Positions 1 through 9,296 of a DNA stretch of 64,000 bases are shown here, piece after piece. A program made the position numbers and the translations under genes. The notes under the pieces are model-generated. The model was not told the origin of the DNA, did not search any database, and saw only the letters and a program-made list of their open reading frames with translations. Positions within the stretch are counted from its first letter, which is position 1; every line of letters begins with the position of its first letter. Source of the stretch: Variovorax boronicumulans (GTDB lineage Bacteria; Pseudomonadota; Gammaproteobacteria; Burkholderiales; Burkholderiaceae_C); NCBI RefSeq assembly GCF_029892485.1, contig NZ_JARXVG010000008.1, forward strand, positions 186,001-250,000, given 5' to 3'.

Positions 1-391
1 AGCCGCCCGTGAGGTTGGTGTGGATCACCGCTTCCCAGCCCTTGGCCGAGATGGCGGCGAGCGGGGTGATGTACTGGCCGCCGGCGTTGTTGACGAGGCC
101 GTCGATGCGGCCGTGTGCGGCGACGACTTCGGCAATCGCCGCGCGCACGGCTTCTTCCTGGCGGATGTCGAAGGCCTGCGTGCTGGCCTTGCCGCCGGCC
201 GTGGCGATCTCGGCCTGCACCTGTTGCAGCTTTTCGTTGTTGCGGCCGACCAGCACCACCTGCGCGCCCAGCGATGCGAGTTCGTGCGCCGTGCAGCGGC
301 CGATGCCCGAGCCGCCGCCGGTGACGACGATCACCTGCCCGGCGAACAGGCCGGGCGAGAACACGGAACGGTAGCGGGAGGGAGCGTTCAT
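1..391 (-). CDS. SDR-family oxidoreductase, N-terminal part (cut by window edge)
   Basis: This is the first ~130 residues of a short-chain dehydrogenase; the rest lies beyond the left edge. The N-terminal Rossmann motif VTGGGSGIGR binds NAD(P), and NNAGG follows at about residue 105. The catalytic YxxxK is outside the window. The start is the ATG preceded by an AG-rich stretch. The gene lies 40 bp downstream of the acyl-CoA carboxylase pair on the same strand, so it is probably in that operon. The layout recalls atu (acyclic terpene utilisation) loci, where an SDR (AtuB) accompanies the geranyl-CoA carboxylase subunits. SDR identity is secure; the substrate is inference. Confidence 0.85.
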   Translation of the reverse strand, partial: MNAPSRYRSVFSPGLFAGQVIVVTGGGSGIGRCTAHELASLGAQVVLVGRNNEKLQQVQAEIATAGGKASTQAFDIRQEEAVRAAIAEVVAAHGRIDGLVNNAGGQYITPLAAISAKGWEAVIHTNLTGG

Positions 392-431
392 TCGAATGGC
401 TTTCTGGAAATCGAAAAGACGGTGCGCCGCG

Positions 432-2396
432 TCAGGCGTCGGCAATCTCCGCCACCACATGGCGCGCGGCCACCTGTGCGCCCACGGCCACATGCAGCGC
501 GGCAACGCGGCCGGCGCGGGGCGCGCAGTGCACGTGTTCCATCTTCATCGCTTCGAGCGTGACGAGGGGCTGCCCGGCAGCGACCGTGTCGCCCTCGGCG
601 GCCAGCAGCGCAATGACGCGGCCATTCATCGAGGCGCGCAGCAGGCCGTCGCCGCCTGCGGCACCGGCGCGAGGGACCGCCACATGCGTGAGATCCTGGA
701 GTTCGAACGCCCGGCCTCGGAAGTGAAACCACAGGTGGGCGGCGGACTCACGCACTGACATGGCCTGCTCGGAAACACCGTTGCATGAGAACCGCACAGC
801 GCCATCGCCGGGCAGCGAAAGCAACTTGATCCGCGCCGGCGCATGGGCGTCCAGCGCCACATCGAAACGGCCCGCGCCCTGCGGCGTCACCCGCGCCGCA
901 TGCACCTTGCCGTTGAGCGCAAAGCGCAGGGCATTGGGCAGCGTGTGCGCGAGCGCTGAAGGCCAGCCGCGTCCGCCGAGTTGAAGCAGCAGTGCGGCCA
1001 GCAATGCGGCGTGGTCCTCGGCAGCGGTATCGGGTGCAAGCAATGCATCGGCATGCGCGGCGATGAAGGCCGTCGTCGCCGCGCCCTCGGCAAACACCGG
1101 GTGCGACAGCGCGCGCTGCAGAAACTGCTGGTTCGTCGCGATGCCGAGCGCCACTGTGTCCTGCAGGCCTGCGATGAGACGCTGCCTTGCTTCGTCGCGG
1201 GTGCGGCCGTGCGACACCAGCTTCGCGATCATCGAGTCATAGAAAGCCGGCACTTCGGCGCGATCGCGCAACGCGTGCTCGGTGCGAAGGGCCGGCGAAG
1301 GCCGCCACGCGGCGAGCGTGCCGCTCTGCGGCATGAAGCCCTGTTGCGGGTCTTCGGCGCACAGGCGCACTTCGATGGCGTGACCGCGCATCCGCACGTC
1401 TTGCTGCGTGAGCGGCAGCGGTTCACCGGCGGCGACGCGCAACTGAAGCTCGACCAGGTCCAGCCCCGTCACCGCCTCGGTCACCGGATGCTCGACCTGC
1501 AGCCGCGTGTTCATTTCCATGAACCAGTACTGGCCTTCTGCATCGAGCAGGAATTCGAGCGTGCCCGCGCCTTCGTACGCGATGGCCTTCGCCGCCGCGA
1601 CGGCCGTCGCGCCCATGCGTTCGCGCAGCTCGGCAGACACAGCTGGCGAGGGCGATTCCTCGATCACCTTCTGGTGCCGCCGCTGCACCGAGCAGTCGCG
1701 CTCGCCGAGGTGGATGGCGTTACCGTGGCGGTCGGCGAACACCTGGATCTCGATGTGGCGCGGCGCGACGATGGCGCGCTCCAGGATCACGGTCGCATCG
1801 CCGAAGGCATTGAGCGCTTCGGACTGCGCGCTCTGCAGCAGATCGGCGAACGCTTCGGCCGACGTCACAAGCCGCATGCCGCGCCCGCCGCCGCCGGCGG
1901 TCGCCTTGATCATCACGGGCCAGCCGATGCGCGCGGCTTCGGCGGCCAGCGTGGGCTGGCTCTGGTCTTCGCCCTGGTAGCCGGGAATGCACGGCACACC
2001 CGCCGCTTGCATCAGGCGCTTGGCACCGGCCTTGTCGCCCATCGCGCGAATGGCTTCGGGCGAGGGTCCGATGAAGATCAGACCCGCGTCGCGGCAGGCT
2101 TGCGCGAACGCCGCGTTCTCTGCAAGGAAGCCGTAGCCGGGGTGAACGGCTTGAGCGCCGCTCGTGCGTGCGGCCTCGATGATCGCGGCGATGTTCAGGT
2201 AGCTCTGTGCGGGCAGCGACTCGCCGATCCACACGGCCTGGTCGGCTTGCCGCACGTGCTCCGCATCGGCGTCGGCGCTCGAATACACGGCCACCGTGCG
2301 ATAGCCCATGGCGCGCGCGGTGCGCATCACGCGGACCGCGATTTCGCCGCGGTTGGCGATGAGGATCTTGCTGAATGCGTGCATGTTGGTGTTCAT
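432..2396 (-). CDS. Acyl-CoA carboxylase biotin-carboxylase/BCCP subunit (geranyl-CoA carboxylase alpha-like)
   Basis: This 654-residue protein is the ATP-dependent half of a biotin-dependent acyl-CoA carboxylase. It opens with the biotin-carboxylase N-domain (KILIANRGEIAVRV, residues ~10-23), has the glycine-rich ATP-grasp loop AGGGGRGM near residue 165 and the MNTRLQVEHPVTE signature near 290. It ends with a biotinyl domain whose EAMKMEH motif carries the lysine that is biotinylated (about 35 residues from the end). The ATG overlaps the stop of the upstream carboxyltransferase gene (ATGA), indicating translational coupling and a 1:1 complex. Length fits the MccA/AtuF class. The CT partner looks more like geranyl-CoA than methylcrotonyl-CoA carboxylase, so the substrate is probably a branched or terpenoid acyl-CoA. 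Confidence 0.93.
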   Translation of the reverse strand: MNTNMHAFSKILIANRGEIAVRVMRTARAMGYRTVAVYSSADADAEHVRQADQAVWIGESLPAQSYLNIAAIIEAARTSGAQAVHPGYGFLAENAAFAQACRDAGLIFIGPSPEAIRAMGDKAGAKRLMQAAGVPCIPGYQGEDQSQPTLAAEAARIGWPVMIKATAGGGGRGMRLVTSAEAFADLLQSAQSEALNAFGDATVILERAIVAPRHIEIQVFADRHGNAIHLGERDCSVQRRHQKVIEESPSPAVSAELRERMGATAVAAAKAIAYEGAGTLEFLLDAEGQYWFMEMNTRLQVEHPVTEAVTGLDLVELQLRVAAGEPLPLTQQDVRMRGHAIEVRLCAEDPQQGFMPQSGTLAAWRPSPALRTEHALRDRAEVPAFYDSMIAKLVSHGRTRDEARQRLIAGLQDTVALGIATNQQFLQRALSHPVFAEGAATTAFIAAHADALLAPDTAAEDHAALLAALLLQLGGRGWPSALAHTLPNALRFALNGKVHAARVTPQGAGRFDVALDAHAPARIKLLSLPGDGAVRFSCNGVSEQAMSVRESAAHLWFHFRGRAFELQDLTHVAVPRAGAAGGDGLLRASMNGRVIALLAAEGDTVAAGQPLVTLEAMKMEHVHCAPRAGRVAALHVAVGAQVAARHVVAEIADA

Positions 2397-4003
2397 GGCC
2401 TCGCCACCGAGAACTGCATCGCCTGCGGCACGCGCGCATCGGCATCGCGGCACACAGACAGCACTTCGGCCAGCACCGCGCGCGTGTCGCGCGGATCGAT
2501 CACGCCGTCGTCCAGCAGCATCGCGCTGGTGGTGAACACGCTCATCTGCCGGTCGAAGCGCTCGACGATCTGCTGCTGCATCGCATCGATCTTCGCGGTG
2601 TCGACCGCGCCCTTGCGCGCCATGCCCGCCTCCATGACGATGGCCATGGTCTTGGCAGCCTGCTCGCCGCCCATCACCGCGGTGCGCGCGTTGGGCCACG
2701 AGAAGCAGAAGCGCGGCGCGAAGCCGCGCCCGCACATGCCGTAGTTGCCCGCGCCGTACGAGGCACCGCAGTACAGCGTGATCTGCGGCACCGTGGCGTT
2801 GGTCACGGCCTGGATCATCTTCGCGCCGTGCTTGATGATGCCGGCTTCCTCGTGCGCGCGGCCCACCATGTAGCCGGTGATGTTCTGCAGGTAGACGATG
2901 GGCGTGCGCGACTGGCAGCACGCCTGAATGAAATGCGTGGCCTTGGTCGCGCCGTCGGAATCGATCGGGCCGTTGTTGGTGACGATGCCCACCGCATGCC
3001 CTTCGAGCCGGATGTGGCCGCAGACGGTGGCGCTGCCGTAGTGCTCGCTGAATTCGAGGAACTCGGAGCCGTCGGCAATGCGCGCGATGACCTCGCGCAT
3101 GTCCACCGGCCGGCGGCCATCGATCGGCATGATGCCCAGCAGGTCCTCGGCGTCGTAGCGCGGCGGTGTGAACTCACGTGCGGCTTCGTTGCGGGGCCAG
3201 TCGATGCCGCCGAGGATCGAGCGTGCGATGCGGATGGCGTCGCGGTCGTCTTCGGCGAGGTAGTCGCCCAGGCCCGAGATGTGGGTGTGCATCACGGCGC
3301 CGCCCAGTTCTTCCTCGGTCGCGATCTCGCCGGTGGCGGCCTTCAGCAGAGGAGGACCTGCGAGAAAGGCCCGTGTGCGGTCGCGCACCATCACGATGTA
3401 GTCCGACAGGCCCGTCTGGTAGGCGCCGCCCGCGGTCGAGGAGCCGTGCGTCACCGTCACGACCGGCAGCCCCGCGGCCGACAGGCGCGCAAGGTTGCGG
3501 AAGATGCTGCCGCCGCGCACGAAGTCCTGCACGCGGTACTGCATGAGGTTGGCGCCGGCGCTTTCGACCAGCTGCACGTAGGGCAGCTTGTTCTCGAGTG
3601 CGATCTCCTGCACGCGCAGCTGCTTGTCCAGGCCCATGGGCTGCAGCGCGCCGGCGTCGATGCCGGAGTCGGAGGCGCTGACCATGCAGCGCACGCCCGC
3701 GACCTGGCCGATGCCGGAGATCAGGCCGCCGCCGGGCACGCTCTTCGAGAGATCCGGGTTGTCATGGCCGAGCCCTGCGAGGGACGCCAGCGTAAGAAAG
3801 GGCGCGCTGGTATCTAGCAACAGCGCCAGGCGCTCGCGCGGCAGCAGCTGGCCACGCCTGGCGAAGCGCTCGGCCGAAGCACCGGATGCGGCCGCGGCGC
3901 GGGCCTCGTGCGCACGCACCTGGTCCAGCAGCGCGAGCATGCCGGTGCGGTTGGCCTGGAAGGTGTCGCTGGCCGATGGCAGCCGGGATTCGATGACGGG
4001 CAT
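2393..4003 (-). CDS. Acyl-CoA carboxylase carboxyltransferase subunit (AtuC-like)
   Basis: This 536-residue protein is the carboxyltransferase beta subunit, which moves CO2 from biotin to an acyl-CoA. It has the crotonase-like tandem fold of the PCC/MCC/GCC beta family. The N-half contains SASDSGIDAGALQPMGL and HGSSTAGGAYQTGLSDY; the C-half has NNGPIDSDGATKATHF, NITGYMVGR and GAGNYGMCGRGFAPRF. From memory the SDSGIDAGALQPMG and HGSSTAGGAYQTG segments resemble geranyl-CoA carboxylase AtuC more than methylcrotonyl-CoA carboxylase. The chosen ATG gives MPVIESRL; in-frame upstream codons run into the intergenic region. It overlaps the alpha subunit by 4 nt. No isovaleryl-CoA dehydrogenase or methylglutaconyl-CoA hydratase gene is adjacent, which argues against a leucine pathway. 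Substrate assignment is moderate. Confidence 0.9.
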   Translation of the reverse strand: MPVIESRLPSASDTFQANRTGMLALLDQVRAHEARAAAASGASAERFARRGQLLPRERLALLLDTSAPFLTLASLAGLGHDNPDLSKSVPGGGLISGIGQVAGVRCMVSASDSGIDAGALQPMGLDKQLRVQEIALENKLPYVQLVESAGANLMQYRVQDFVRGGSIFRNLARLSAAGLPVVTVTHGSSTAGGAYQTGLSDYIVMVRDRTRAFLAGPPLLKAATGEIATEEELGGAVMHTHISGLGDYLAEDDRDAIRIARSILGGIDWPRNEAAREFTPPRYDAEDLLGIMPIDGRRPVDMREVIARIADGSEFLEFSEHYGSATVCGHIRLEGHAVGIVTNNGPIDSDGATKATHFIQACCQSRTPIVYLQNITGYMVGRAHEEAGIIKHGAKMIQAVTNATVPQITLYCGASYGAGNYGMCGRGFAPRFCFSWPNARTAVMGGEQAAKTMAIVMEAGMARKGAVDTAKIDAMQQQIVERFDRQMSVFTTSAMLLDDGVIDPRDTRAVLAEVLSVCRDADARVPQAMQFSVARP

Positions 4004-4075
4004 GGGTCTGTGCAGATCGCTTGTTTTCGCTCTGCACGGACTGTAGGTCGCGGGCTCCGGGCCCGCTTGCGCCAA

Positions 4076-4852
4076 CTAGCTGGTGCGGGGGCGGGCGCGC
4101 TGCGGCGCTGGCGCGTCGAGGCTGCTGCCGGTGGCCACCCAGTAGATGAAGATCAGCACCGCACCGGCCGTTCCGAACACCGACAGGCCCATGTAGCTGC
4201 CGCCGATGGCGAGCGCGTCGGTCGGTGCCGCGGCCGTGCAGATCATGCTGGCGGCGGTCATGCCCACGTAGTGCATCGTGCAGACCGCCACGCCCATCAC
4301 CGCGGCGGCCGCGATCTGGTGGCTGAGCTTGCGCAGGTTGAAGGCCAGCCACAGGGCGGCCGCTGCGGCGGTGATGGCGATCACCACCGACAGCACGACG
4401 GTGCCCAGGTCGAACTCCATCGAGGCGCGCATGTTCATCGCGAACATGCCCATGTAGTGCATCACGCAGACGCCCAGCCCGGCCAGCAGGCTGCCGGCGG
4501 CCCAGCCGGGTTTGCTGAACTTGCGCCGGCCGCCGGCCAGGTAGAGGGCGATGCCGGAAATCAGGATGGCCGCCACCAGCGACACGATCGTCAGCGGCAT
4601 GTTGTACGAGATGGCCACCGGCAGCCGATAGGCCAGCATGCCGATGAAGTGCATCGACCAGATGCCGATGCCCCCGAGCGCCACCGCGGCGCAGGCCACG
4701 AGGGCCAGGTTGGGTTTGCCGTCCGCGTTGACCATGCGTCCCGCGCAGATCAGCGCCACCAGCGATCCCGCGAACGAGATGAGGAATGAAAGCGCCACCA
4801 GCCCCAGGGAGTACTCGGGCGACAGCAACTGGCCTACGACGAGGGGAGTCAT
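4076..4852 (-). CDS. Stand-alone MHYT-domain membrane sensor
   Basis: This 258-residue integral membrane protein has about seven hydrophobic segments. Three copies of the MHYT motif lie at segment ends: SMHFIGM, VMHYMGM and TMHYVGM. In MHYT proteins these Met/His clusters are proposed to bind a metal, probably copper, and to sense O2, CO or NO. The domain is most often fused to a GGDEF/EAL or histidine-kinase output, but here the chain ends soon after the last segment with a short polar tail and no output domain. Any partner must act in trans. An AT-rich stretch upstream (about 4935-4975) contrasts with the GC-rich surroundings and probably holds the promoter. Confidence 0.88.
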   Translation of the reverse strand: MTPLVVGQLLSPEYSLGLVALSFLISFAGSLVALICAGRMVNADGKPNLALVACAAVALGGIGIWSMHFIGMLAYRLPVAISYNMPLTIVSLVAAILISGIALYLAGGRRKFSKPGWAAGSLLAGLGVCVMHYMGMFAMNMRASMEFDLGTVVLSVVIAITAAAAALWLAFNLRKLSHQIAAAAVMGVAVCTMHYVGMTAASMICTAAAPTDALAIGGSYMGLSVFGTAGAVLIFIYWVATGSSLDAPAPQRARPRTS

Positions 4853-4983
4853 GCGTTTTTTCCTTTCAGAGAAACGCCCGGCCGCCCTCGAAAACCGGAT
4901 GTGATCGGGGCACCTTTCGGCGTCCCGGCCAGTTTGTAATATTTGTTTTTAAAAGTAAATCGAAATCTGTACTTATCGTTACG

Positions 4984-6681
4984 CTACCTTACGGCGCGAA
5001 TTCGATATATCGCATTGTTGCGATCCGCACTCATGTAGACCGTGCCGTCGCGGCCCACGGCGACGCCGGTAACTACATACGGCGGCGGAAGGCCGGGCCC
5101 GGGCGCGAGGCCGATCGGCAGGTTCTCGGCGATGGTCCGGCGGGTGCCGTTGGCCGGATCGATTTCCACCAGCCGCCGCGCCGCGCTCTCGGCCACGATG
5201 AACGTGCCCCAAGGCGTTTGCGCCACGCCCTCGGGCAGCGCAAGGCCCTCTACGATGGTGCGCAGCGGCGCGCTGGCATCCAGTGGAATGCGCAGCAGCT
5301 TGCCGGCAGCCTCGGTGACATAGAGCGCACCGTCCTGGCCCAAGACCATCTGCACCGGGCCATTCAGGCCGCTAGCAAGCACTGACTTGTCTGCAAACTT
5401 CGGCCCGCTGGCGCGCGTGATGCTGCCAGCGGCGAGTTCCGCATAGATCACGCTGCCGTCGGGCATGGGAATCGCATCGAACGGCGCCTTCAGGCCGTGA
5501 ATGGTTTCGACCGTCTTGAGCGTCTGGCGGTCGACCAGCTGGACCGTGCCGGTGAACCACGAGGTCAGCGCAAACAGCTTGGCCGACAGCCCGACCGCGA
5601 AGGGATAGTCGAGCTCCGGGTCGCGCTGCATGCGGAACACGTCGCGCACCTCGCCGGTGCGCACGTCCACCTGCCGGAAGCCGAAGACGTCGGCCACCCA
5701 GAGGGTGTCGCCGTCGATCTTCAGGCCGGCGGGCACCGCCAGCTTGCCGCTGGTGAGCGTGCGCAGCTCGCCGGTGGCGGGGTTGAAGGCCTGCACCTCG
5801 TTGTTGGCCATGTTCGACACGTAGATCGTGCCGTCCGGAGCGATGGCCAGGTTGTCCAGCGAGGGCCGCAGCTGCTTCGCCACCGTCTTCCTGCCAGTGG
5901 CCAGTTCCACCCGCACCAGTTCGCCGCTGCGCGCATCGACCACCCAGAGGTTGCCCTTGCCGTCCAGATTGGCCGCGGCCGGGATCTTGAAGCCGTCCGC
6001 GATCACGGTCATGTTGCCGTTCGCCGGATCGATCTTCACGACCTGGCCCTTGAACCACAGCGGCCCGTAGAGCAGGCCGTCGGGCCCGACCTCGAAGCCG
6101 TTGAAGCCGCCCATGTCCTTCTTGATGAGCCGCGGGGGCTTCTGGCCGGTGCGGTCGATTTCCCACAGCGCATCCCCCAGGAACACCTGCGAGGCGTAGA
6201 GCTTGCCGCTCTTGCGGTCGAAGTCCAGCGAGTTGAGGCCGGGCAGGTCCTTGGCGAGCACGCGCAGCGGCGCGGTGTCGCTCTCGCGGTAGCGCAGCAT
6301 GCCCATGAGGTAGTTGGTCCAGGCCAGTTCGCCCTGGGGGCCGACCGCGATGTCGTCGGCCTGGCCTTCGGGCGCGTCGATCAGCACCTTCGCCGCGCCC
6401 GTGGTGCGGTCGACCTCCCACAGCGTGTTGCCGAGCACCGAGCCCGCGAGCAGCCGCCCCTTCGCATCGATGGCCAGCCCATGCACGCCCGAGAACGACG
6501 ACGGCGGCACCAGCGCCTCGGGCGCGGCCCACGAAGCGGGCCGGGTGGCGGCCACAGGGGCCGTGGATGGGGAAGTCAGCACGGCCGGCAGCGCGAATGG
6601 CGGCCGTGAAACCGTGCTGCAGGCGCCCAGCAGGGCGAACGTGGCGACCAGCGCGGCAGCGCGGAAAGGGCGGCGGGGCAT
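4984..6681 (-). CDS. Predicted lipoprotein with SMP-30/NHL-type beta-propeller repeats
   Basis: This 565-residue protein starts with a lipoprotein signal: a charged N-terminus (MPRRPFR), a hydrophobic core and the lipobox LLGAC near residue 20. It is therefore probably anchored to an envelope membrane. The rest is built from about ten 40-50-residue repeats of the SMP-30/gluconolactonase/Vgb propeller type, such as GVHGLAIDAKGRLLAGS, NLDGKGNLWVVDARSG and VAVGRDGTVYMSADRN. Length suggests two six-bladed propellers or one large one. No catalytic metal ligands could be assigned, so ligand binding or lactonase activity is open. It is monocistronic or loosely linked to the DUF445 gene 97 bp upstream. 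Confidence 0.75.
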   Translation of the reverse strand: MPRRPFRAAALVATFALLGACSTVSRPPFALPAVLTSPSTAPVAATRPASWAAPEALVPPSSFSGVHGLAIDAKGRLLAGSVLGNTLWEVDRTTGAAKVLIDAPEGQADDIAVGPQGELAWTNYLMGMLRYRESDTAPLRVLAKDLPGLNSLDFDRKSGKLYASQVFLGDALWEIDRTGQKPPRLIKKDMGGFNGFEVGPDGLLYGPLWFKGQVVKIDPANGNMTVIADGFKIPAAANLDGKGNLWVVDARSGELVRVELATGRKTVAKQLRPSLDNLAIAPDGTIYVSNMANNEVQAFNPATGELRTLTSGKLAVPAGLKIDGDTLWVADVFGFRQVDVRTGEVRDVFRMQRDPELDYPFAVGLSAKLFALTSWFTGTVQLVDRQTLKTVETIHGLKAPFDAIPMPDGSVIYAELAAGSITRASGPKFADKSVLASGLNGPVQMVLGQDGALYVTEAAGKLLRIPLDASAPLRTIVEGLALPEGVAQTPWGTFIVAESAARRLVEIDPANGTRRTIAENLPIGLAPGPGLPPPYVVTGVAVGRDGTVYMSADRNNAIYRIRAVR

Positions 6682-6777
6682 GTCTTCTCCTTCTTGTGGG
6701 TGCGCGCGCAGTCTAGAAGGAGGACGGGGATGCGGCCCAGTCCCGCCCGCGACATGCGGACTTTTGTCCGCTGCGGA

Positions 6778-8037
6778 TTACCCGCGCAGCAGCTGCGTGA
6801 CGGTGTGGATCAGCAAGCCCACCAGCCCGCCCACCAGCGTGCCGTTGATGCGGATGAACTGCAGGTCGCGCCCGATGTGCCGCTCCAGCTCCACCGTCAT
6901 TTCCTCGGCGTTCCATTCGCCCACCCGCTCCTCGACGTAGCGGCGGATGTCTTCGCGGTAGCGCTCGATGGCCAGCGGCGCGGCGGCCTCGATCTGTTCG
7001 TTGATCCAGTGGCGGATGGCCTCGTCCGCCTGCAGCCGCGTGCCCAGCGCACCGGCCATCGACGCGATGCGCTGGCGGATCGTCGAGTCGCTGCGGCGCA
7101 GGTCCTCGTCCAGCCATGCGAGCAGTTCGCCCCAGAGCCCGTGCAGGTAGTCGCCCAGGGCCGGGTGCGCCATCAACTCGGCGCGGATCTGTTCGCCGCG
7201 CTGCTGGAAATCGGGGTCCAGCTTCAGGCGCACCACGAAGTCGTCGACGAAGTGGTCGAAACGCTTGCGCATCGGGTGGTCGGGCTCGGCCGCGAGCTCG
7301 CCGATGGTGTGTGCGACGGCGGCGACGATCTTGCGCGTGGCGAGCTTGGCCGCGACCTGGTCCAGGCCCACGTAGCGCAGCGTCTTGATCTCGCGCGCGA
7401 TGGCCTCGGTGATGTGCGCCTGCACCTCGTCGCCTTCGAGCAGGCCCGCCACCTGCTGCAGCACGTCGTCGAGCAGCGCCTGGTGGCGCCCGCCCGCGGT
7501 GAGTGCATCGAGCGCCTGGCCGGTAAGGCGCGAAAGGTCGATCTTTTCGAGGCCCGCCGCCGCGGCGCGGCTCATGAAGGCGCGCACCCGCTCGTCGTCG
7601 AAGGCCGTGAGCCCATATCGCGCGGCGGCCACGCCCCATTCACCCAGCTTCTCGCCGCTCGCGGGCCGGGCCAGCCAATCGGCGATGCGCTTTGCGGTGT
7701 CGAATTCGCGCAGCTTGGCGAGCACCTGCGTGGTGCTCAGGAAGTTGTTGCAGATGAAGCCCGCGAGCTTGGCGCCGATACGGTCCTTGTTGCTCGGGAT
7801 GATCGCGGTGTGCGGAATCGGCAGCCCCAGCGGATGGCGGAACAGCGCCACCACCGCGAACCAGTCGGCAATCGCGCCGACCATCGCGGCTTCGGCGAAG
7901 GCGGCCACGTAGCCCCAGGCCGGATGCTGCGCATGCAGTGCGCTGGCCACCGCGTAGAGCAGCGCCGCCGCGCACAGCAGGCCGAGCGCGACGCGCTTCA
8001 TGCGCCGCAGCGCGATGCTGCTCTGGTCTTCAGCCAA
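6778..8037 (-). CDS. DUF445 family membrane protein
   Basis: This 419-residue protein belongs to DUF445, a family of inner-membrane-associated proteins of unknown function. A hydrophobic segment near residues 17-35 is followed by the family hallmark AAMVGAIADWFAVVALFRHPLG with its continuation IPHTAIIPSNKDRIG. A long, mostly helical middle follows, and a short hydrophobic C-terminal helix contains GGLVGLLIHTVTQLL. The annotated start is a TTG overlapping the argE stop by 8 nt; the first in-frame ATG is at 8001 (MKRVALGLL). Neither has a convincing Shine-Dalgarno sequence, so the start is uncertain by 12 codons. Proximity to argE suggests co-transcription, not shared function. Confidence 0.85.
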   Translation of the reverse strand: MAEDQSSIALRRMKRVALGLLCAAALLYAVASALHAQHPAWGYVAAFAEAAMVGAIADWFAVVALFRHPLGLPIPHTAIIPSNKDRIGAKLAGFICNNFLSTTQVLAKLREFDTAKRIADWLARPASGEKLGEWGVAAARYGLTAFDDERVRAFMSRAAAAGLEKIDLSRLTGQALDALTAGGRHQALLDDVLQQVAGLLEGDEVQAHITEAIAREIKTLRYVGLDQVAAKLATRKIVAAVAHTIGELAAEPDHPMRKRFDHFVDDFVVRLKLDPDFQQRGEQIRAELMAHPALGDYLHGLWGELLAWLDEDLRRSDSTIRQRIASMAGALGTRLQADEAIRHWINEQIEAAAPLAIERYREDIRRYVEERVGEWNAEEMTVELERHIGRDLQFIRINGTLVGGLVGLLIHTVTQLLRG

Positions 8038-9196
8038 TGGTGAGCGAAGTGGCGAGGCGCTCCATGAACAGCTCGCAGCGCGCGAGTTGTTCGAGGCTCA
8101 CGAATTCGTCCGGCTGGTGCGCCTGCTCGATGCTGCCCGGGCCGCACACCACGGTGGGGATGCCCGCGTTCTTGAACAGGCCCGCTTCGGTGCCGAAGGC
8201 CACCAAGGTGGTGCGGTCCTCGCCCGCGAGGCGCTGCGCGAGCAGCGTGATGGGGTCGCTGGCTGCACCGAGAAAGCTCGGGATCTCGCAGATCGTCTCG
8301 AACTTGAAGCCCGCATCGGGCGCCACCTTTTTCATCGCGGGTTCGATGCTCGCGGCATAGGCCAGCACGTCGGACTGCATGCGCTTGGCGTCGGCCGTGG
8401 GCAGGTCGCGGAATTCATAGCGGAACTCGGCATCGCGCGGCACCACGTTGTCGGCGATGCCGCCGTGGAACTGGCCTACGCTCGCGGTGCTGAAGGGCAC
8501 GTCGAAGCCCTCGTAGCGCGGCTCGCTGCGCTCGAAGTCCTCGGCCATGTCGCGCACCTTGCCGATCACGCGCGCGGCCATCTCGATGGCGTTCACCGAC
8601 CTGGGCGTGAGCGACGAATGCGCCTCCTTGCCGCGCACACAGCACTTGTAGCGGTACACGCCCTTGTGGGCGATGGCCGGAACCATGCTGGTGGGTTCGC
8701 CCACGATGCAGGCGAGCGGCTTGATGCCCGCGTCGCGCATGTCGGCGATGAGTTCCTTCACGCCGAAGCAGCCGATTTCTTCCTCGTAGCTGAAGGCGAA
8801 GTGCACCGCGAAGGGCGAGTCGCTTTCAAGGAAGCGCCTGGCGTTGGAGAGGGCGATGGCGATGAAGCTCTTCATGTCGGCCGAGCCGCGGCCGTAGAGG
8901 CGCTCGTTCATCACCGTGGCGGAGAGCGGGTCCACGCTCCAGGCCTGCCCGTCCCAGGGCACCGTATCGGTGTGCCCTGAAATGATCACCCCGGCCGGCT
9001 TGCCCTCGCCCAGCGTGGCGAACAGGTTCGCCTTGGTGCGTCCGGCGTTGTAGGTGATGCGGCTCTTCACGCCGAGGGCGGCGAGGTGGCTCTGTGCGAG
9101 GTCGATCAGCTGGAGGTTGCTGTTCGCGCTGATGGTGTTCATGCGCACCAGCGACTGGGCCAGCGCGAGGCTTTGAGGGGAAAGCGTGTGGGGCAT
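8030..9196 (-). CDS. argE: Acetylornithine deacetylase (M20 metallopeptidase)
   Basis: This 388-residue enzyme is predicted to hydrolyse N-acetyl-L-ornithine to ornithine and acetate in arginine synthesis. M20 zinc-site motifs are present: SGHTDTVPWDGQ (metal His/Asp), GRGSADMKSF (bridging Asp), the catalytic EEE in FSYEEEIGCFG, and CGPGSIEQAHQPDEF with the C-terminal metal His. Length and motif order fit ArgE. The ATG gives MPHTLSPQSL. It diverges from the glycerophosphodiesterase gene with 100 bp between starts, so the two share a promoter region. Many betaproteobacteria also carry the ArgJ acetyl cycle, so ArgE may be an accessory copy. A related deacylase specificity cannot be excluded. 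Confidence 0.88.
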   Translation of the reverse strand: MPHTLSPQSLALAQSLVRMNTISANSNLQLIDLAQSHLAALGVKSRITYNAGRTKANLFATLGEGKPAGVIISGHTDTVPWDGQAWSVDPLSATVMNERLYGRGSADMKSFIAIALSNARRFLESDSPFAVHFAFSYEEEIGCFGVKELIADMRDAGIKPLACIVGEPTSMVPAIAHKGVYRYKCCVRGKEAHSSLTPRSVNAIEMAARVIGKVRDMAEDFERSEPRYEGFDVPFSTASVGQFHGGIADNVVPRDAEFRYEFRDLPTADAKRMQSDVLAYAASIEPAMKKVAPDAGFKFETICEIPSFLGAASDPITLLAQRLAGEDRTTLVAFGTEAGLFKNAGIPTVVCGPGSIEQAHQPDEFVSLEQLARCELFMERLATSLTIG

Positions 9197-9296
9197 GCAA
9201 CAGATTGTCCAAGAAGTCGATGCCCCGCGTCGGCGGTTGTTCCGGCTGTTATCGGGAGCGGGTACCCTGCGCCTCTTTTGGATGGAGAAAAAAACC

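Noticed and set aside
4050..4066. GCGGGC/GCCCGC hairpin between the MHYT and carboxyltransferase genes
   Set aside because: Short stem without a T-run; at this GC content such hairpins are expected by chance.
6756..6771. GCGGAC/GTCCGC hairpin after the DUF445 stop
   Set aside because: The stem is only 6 bp and there is no T-run, so it was not called a terminator.
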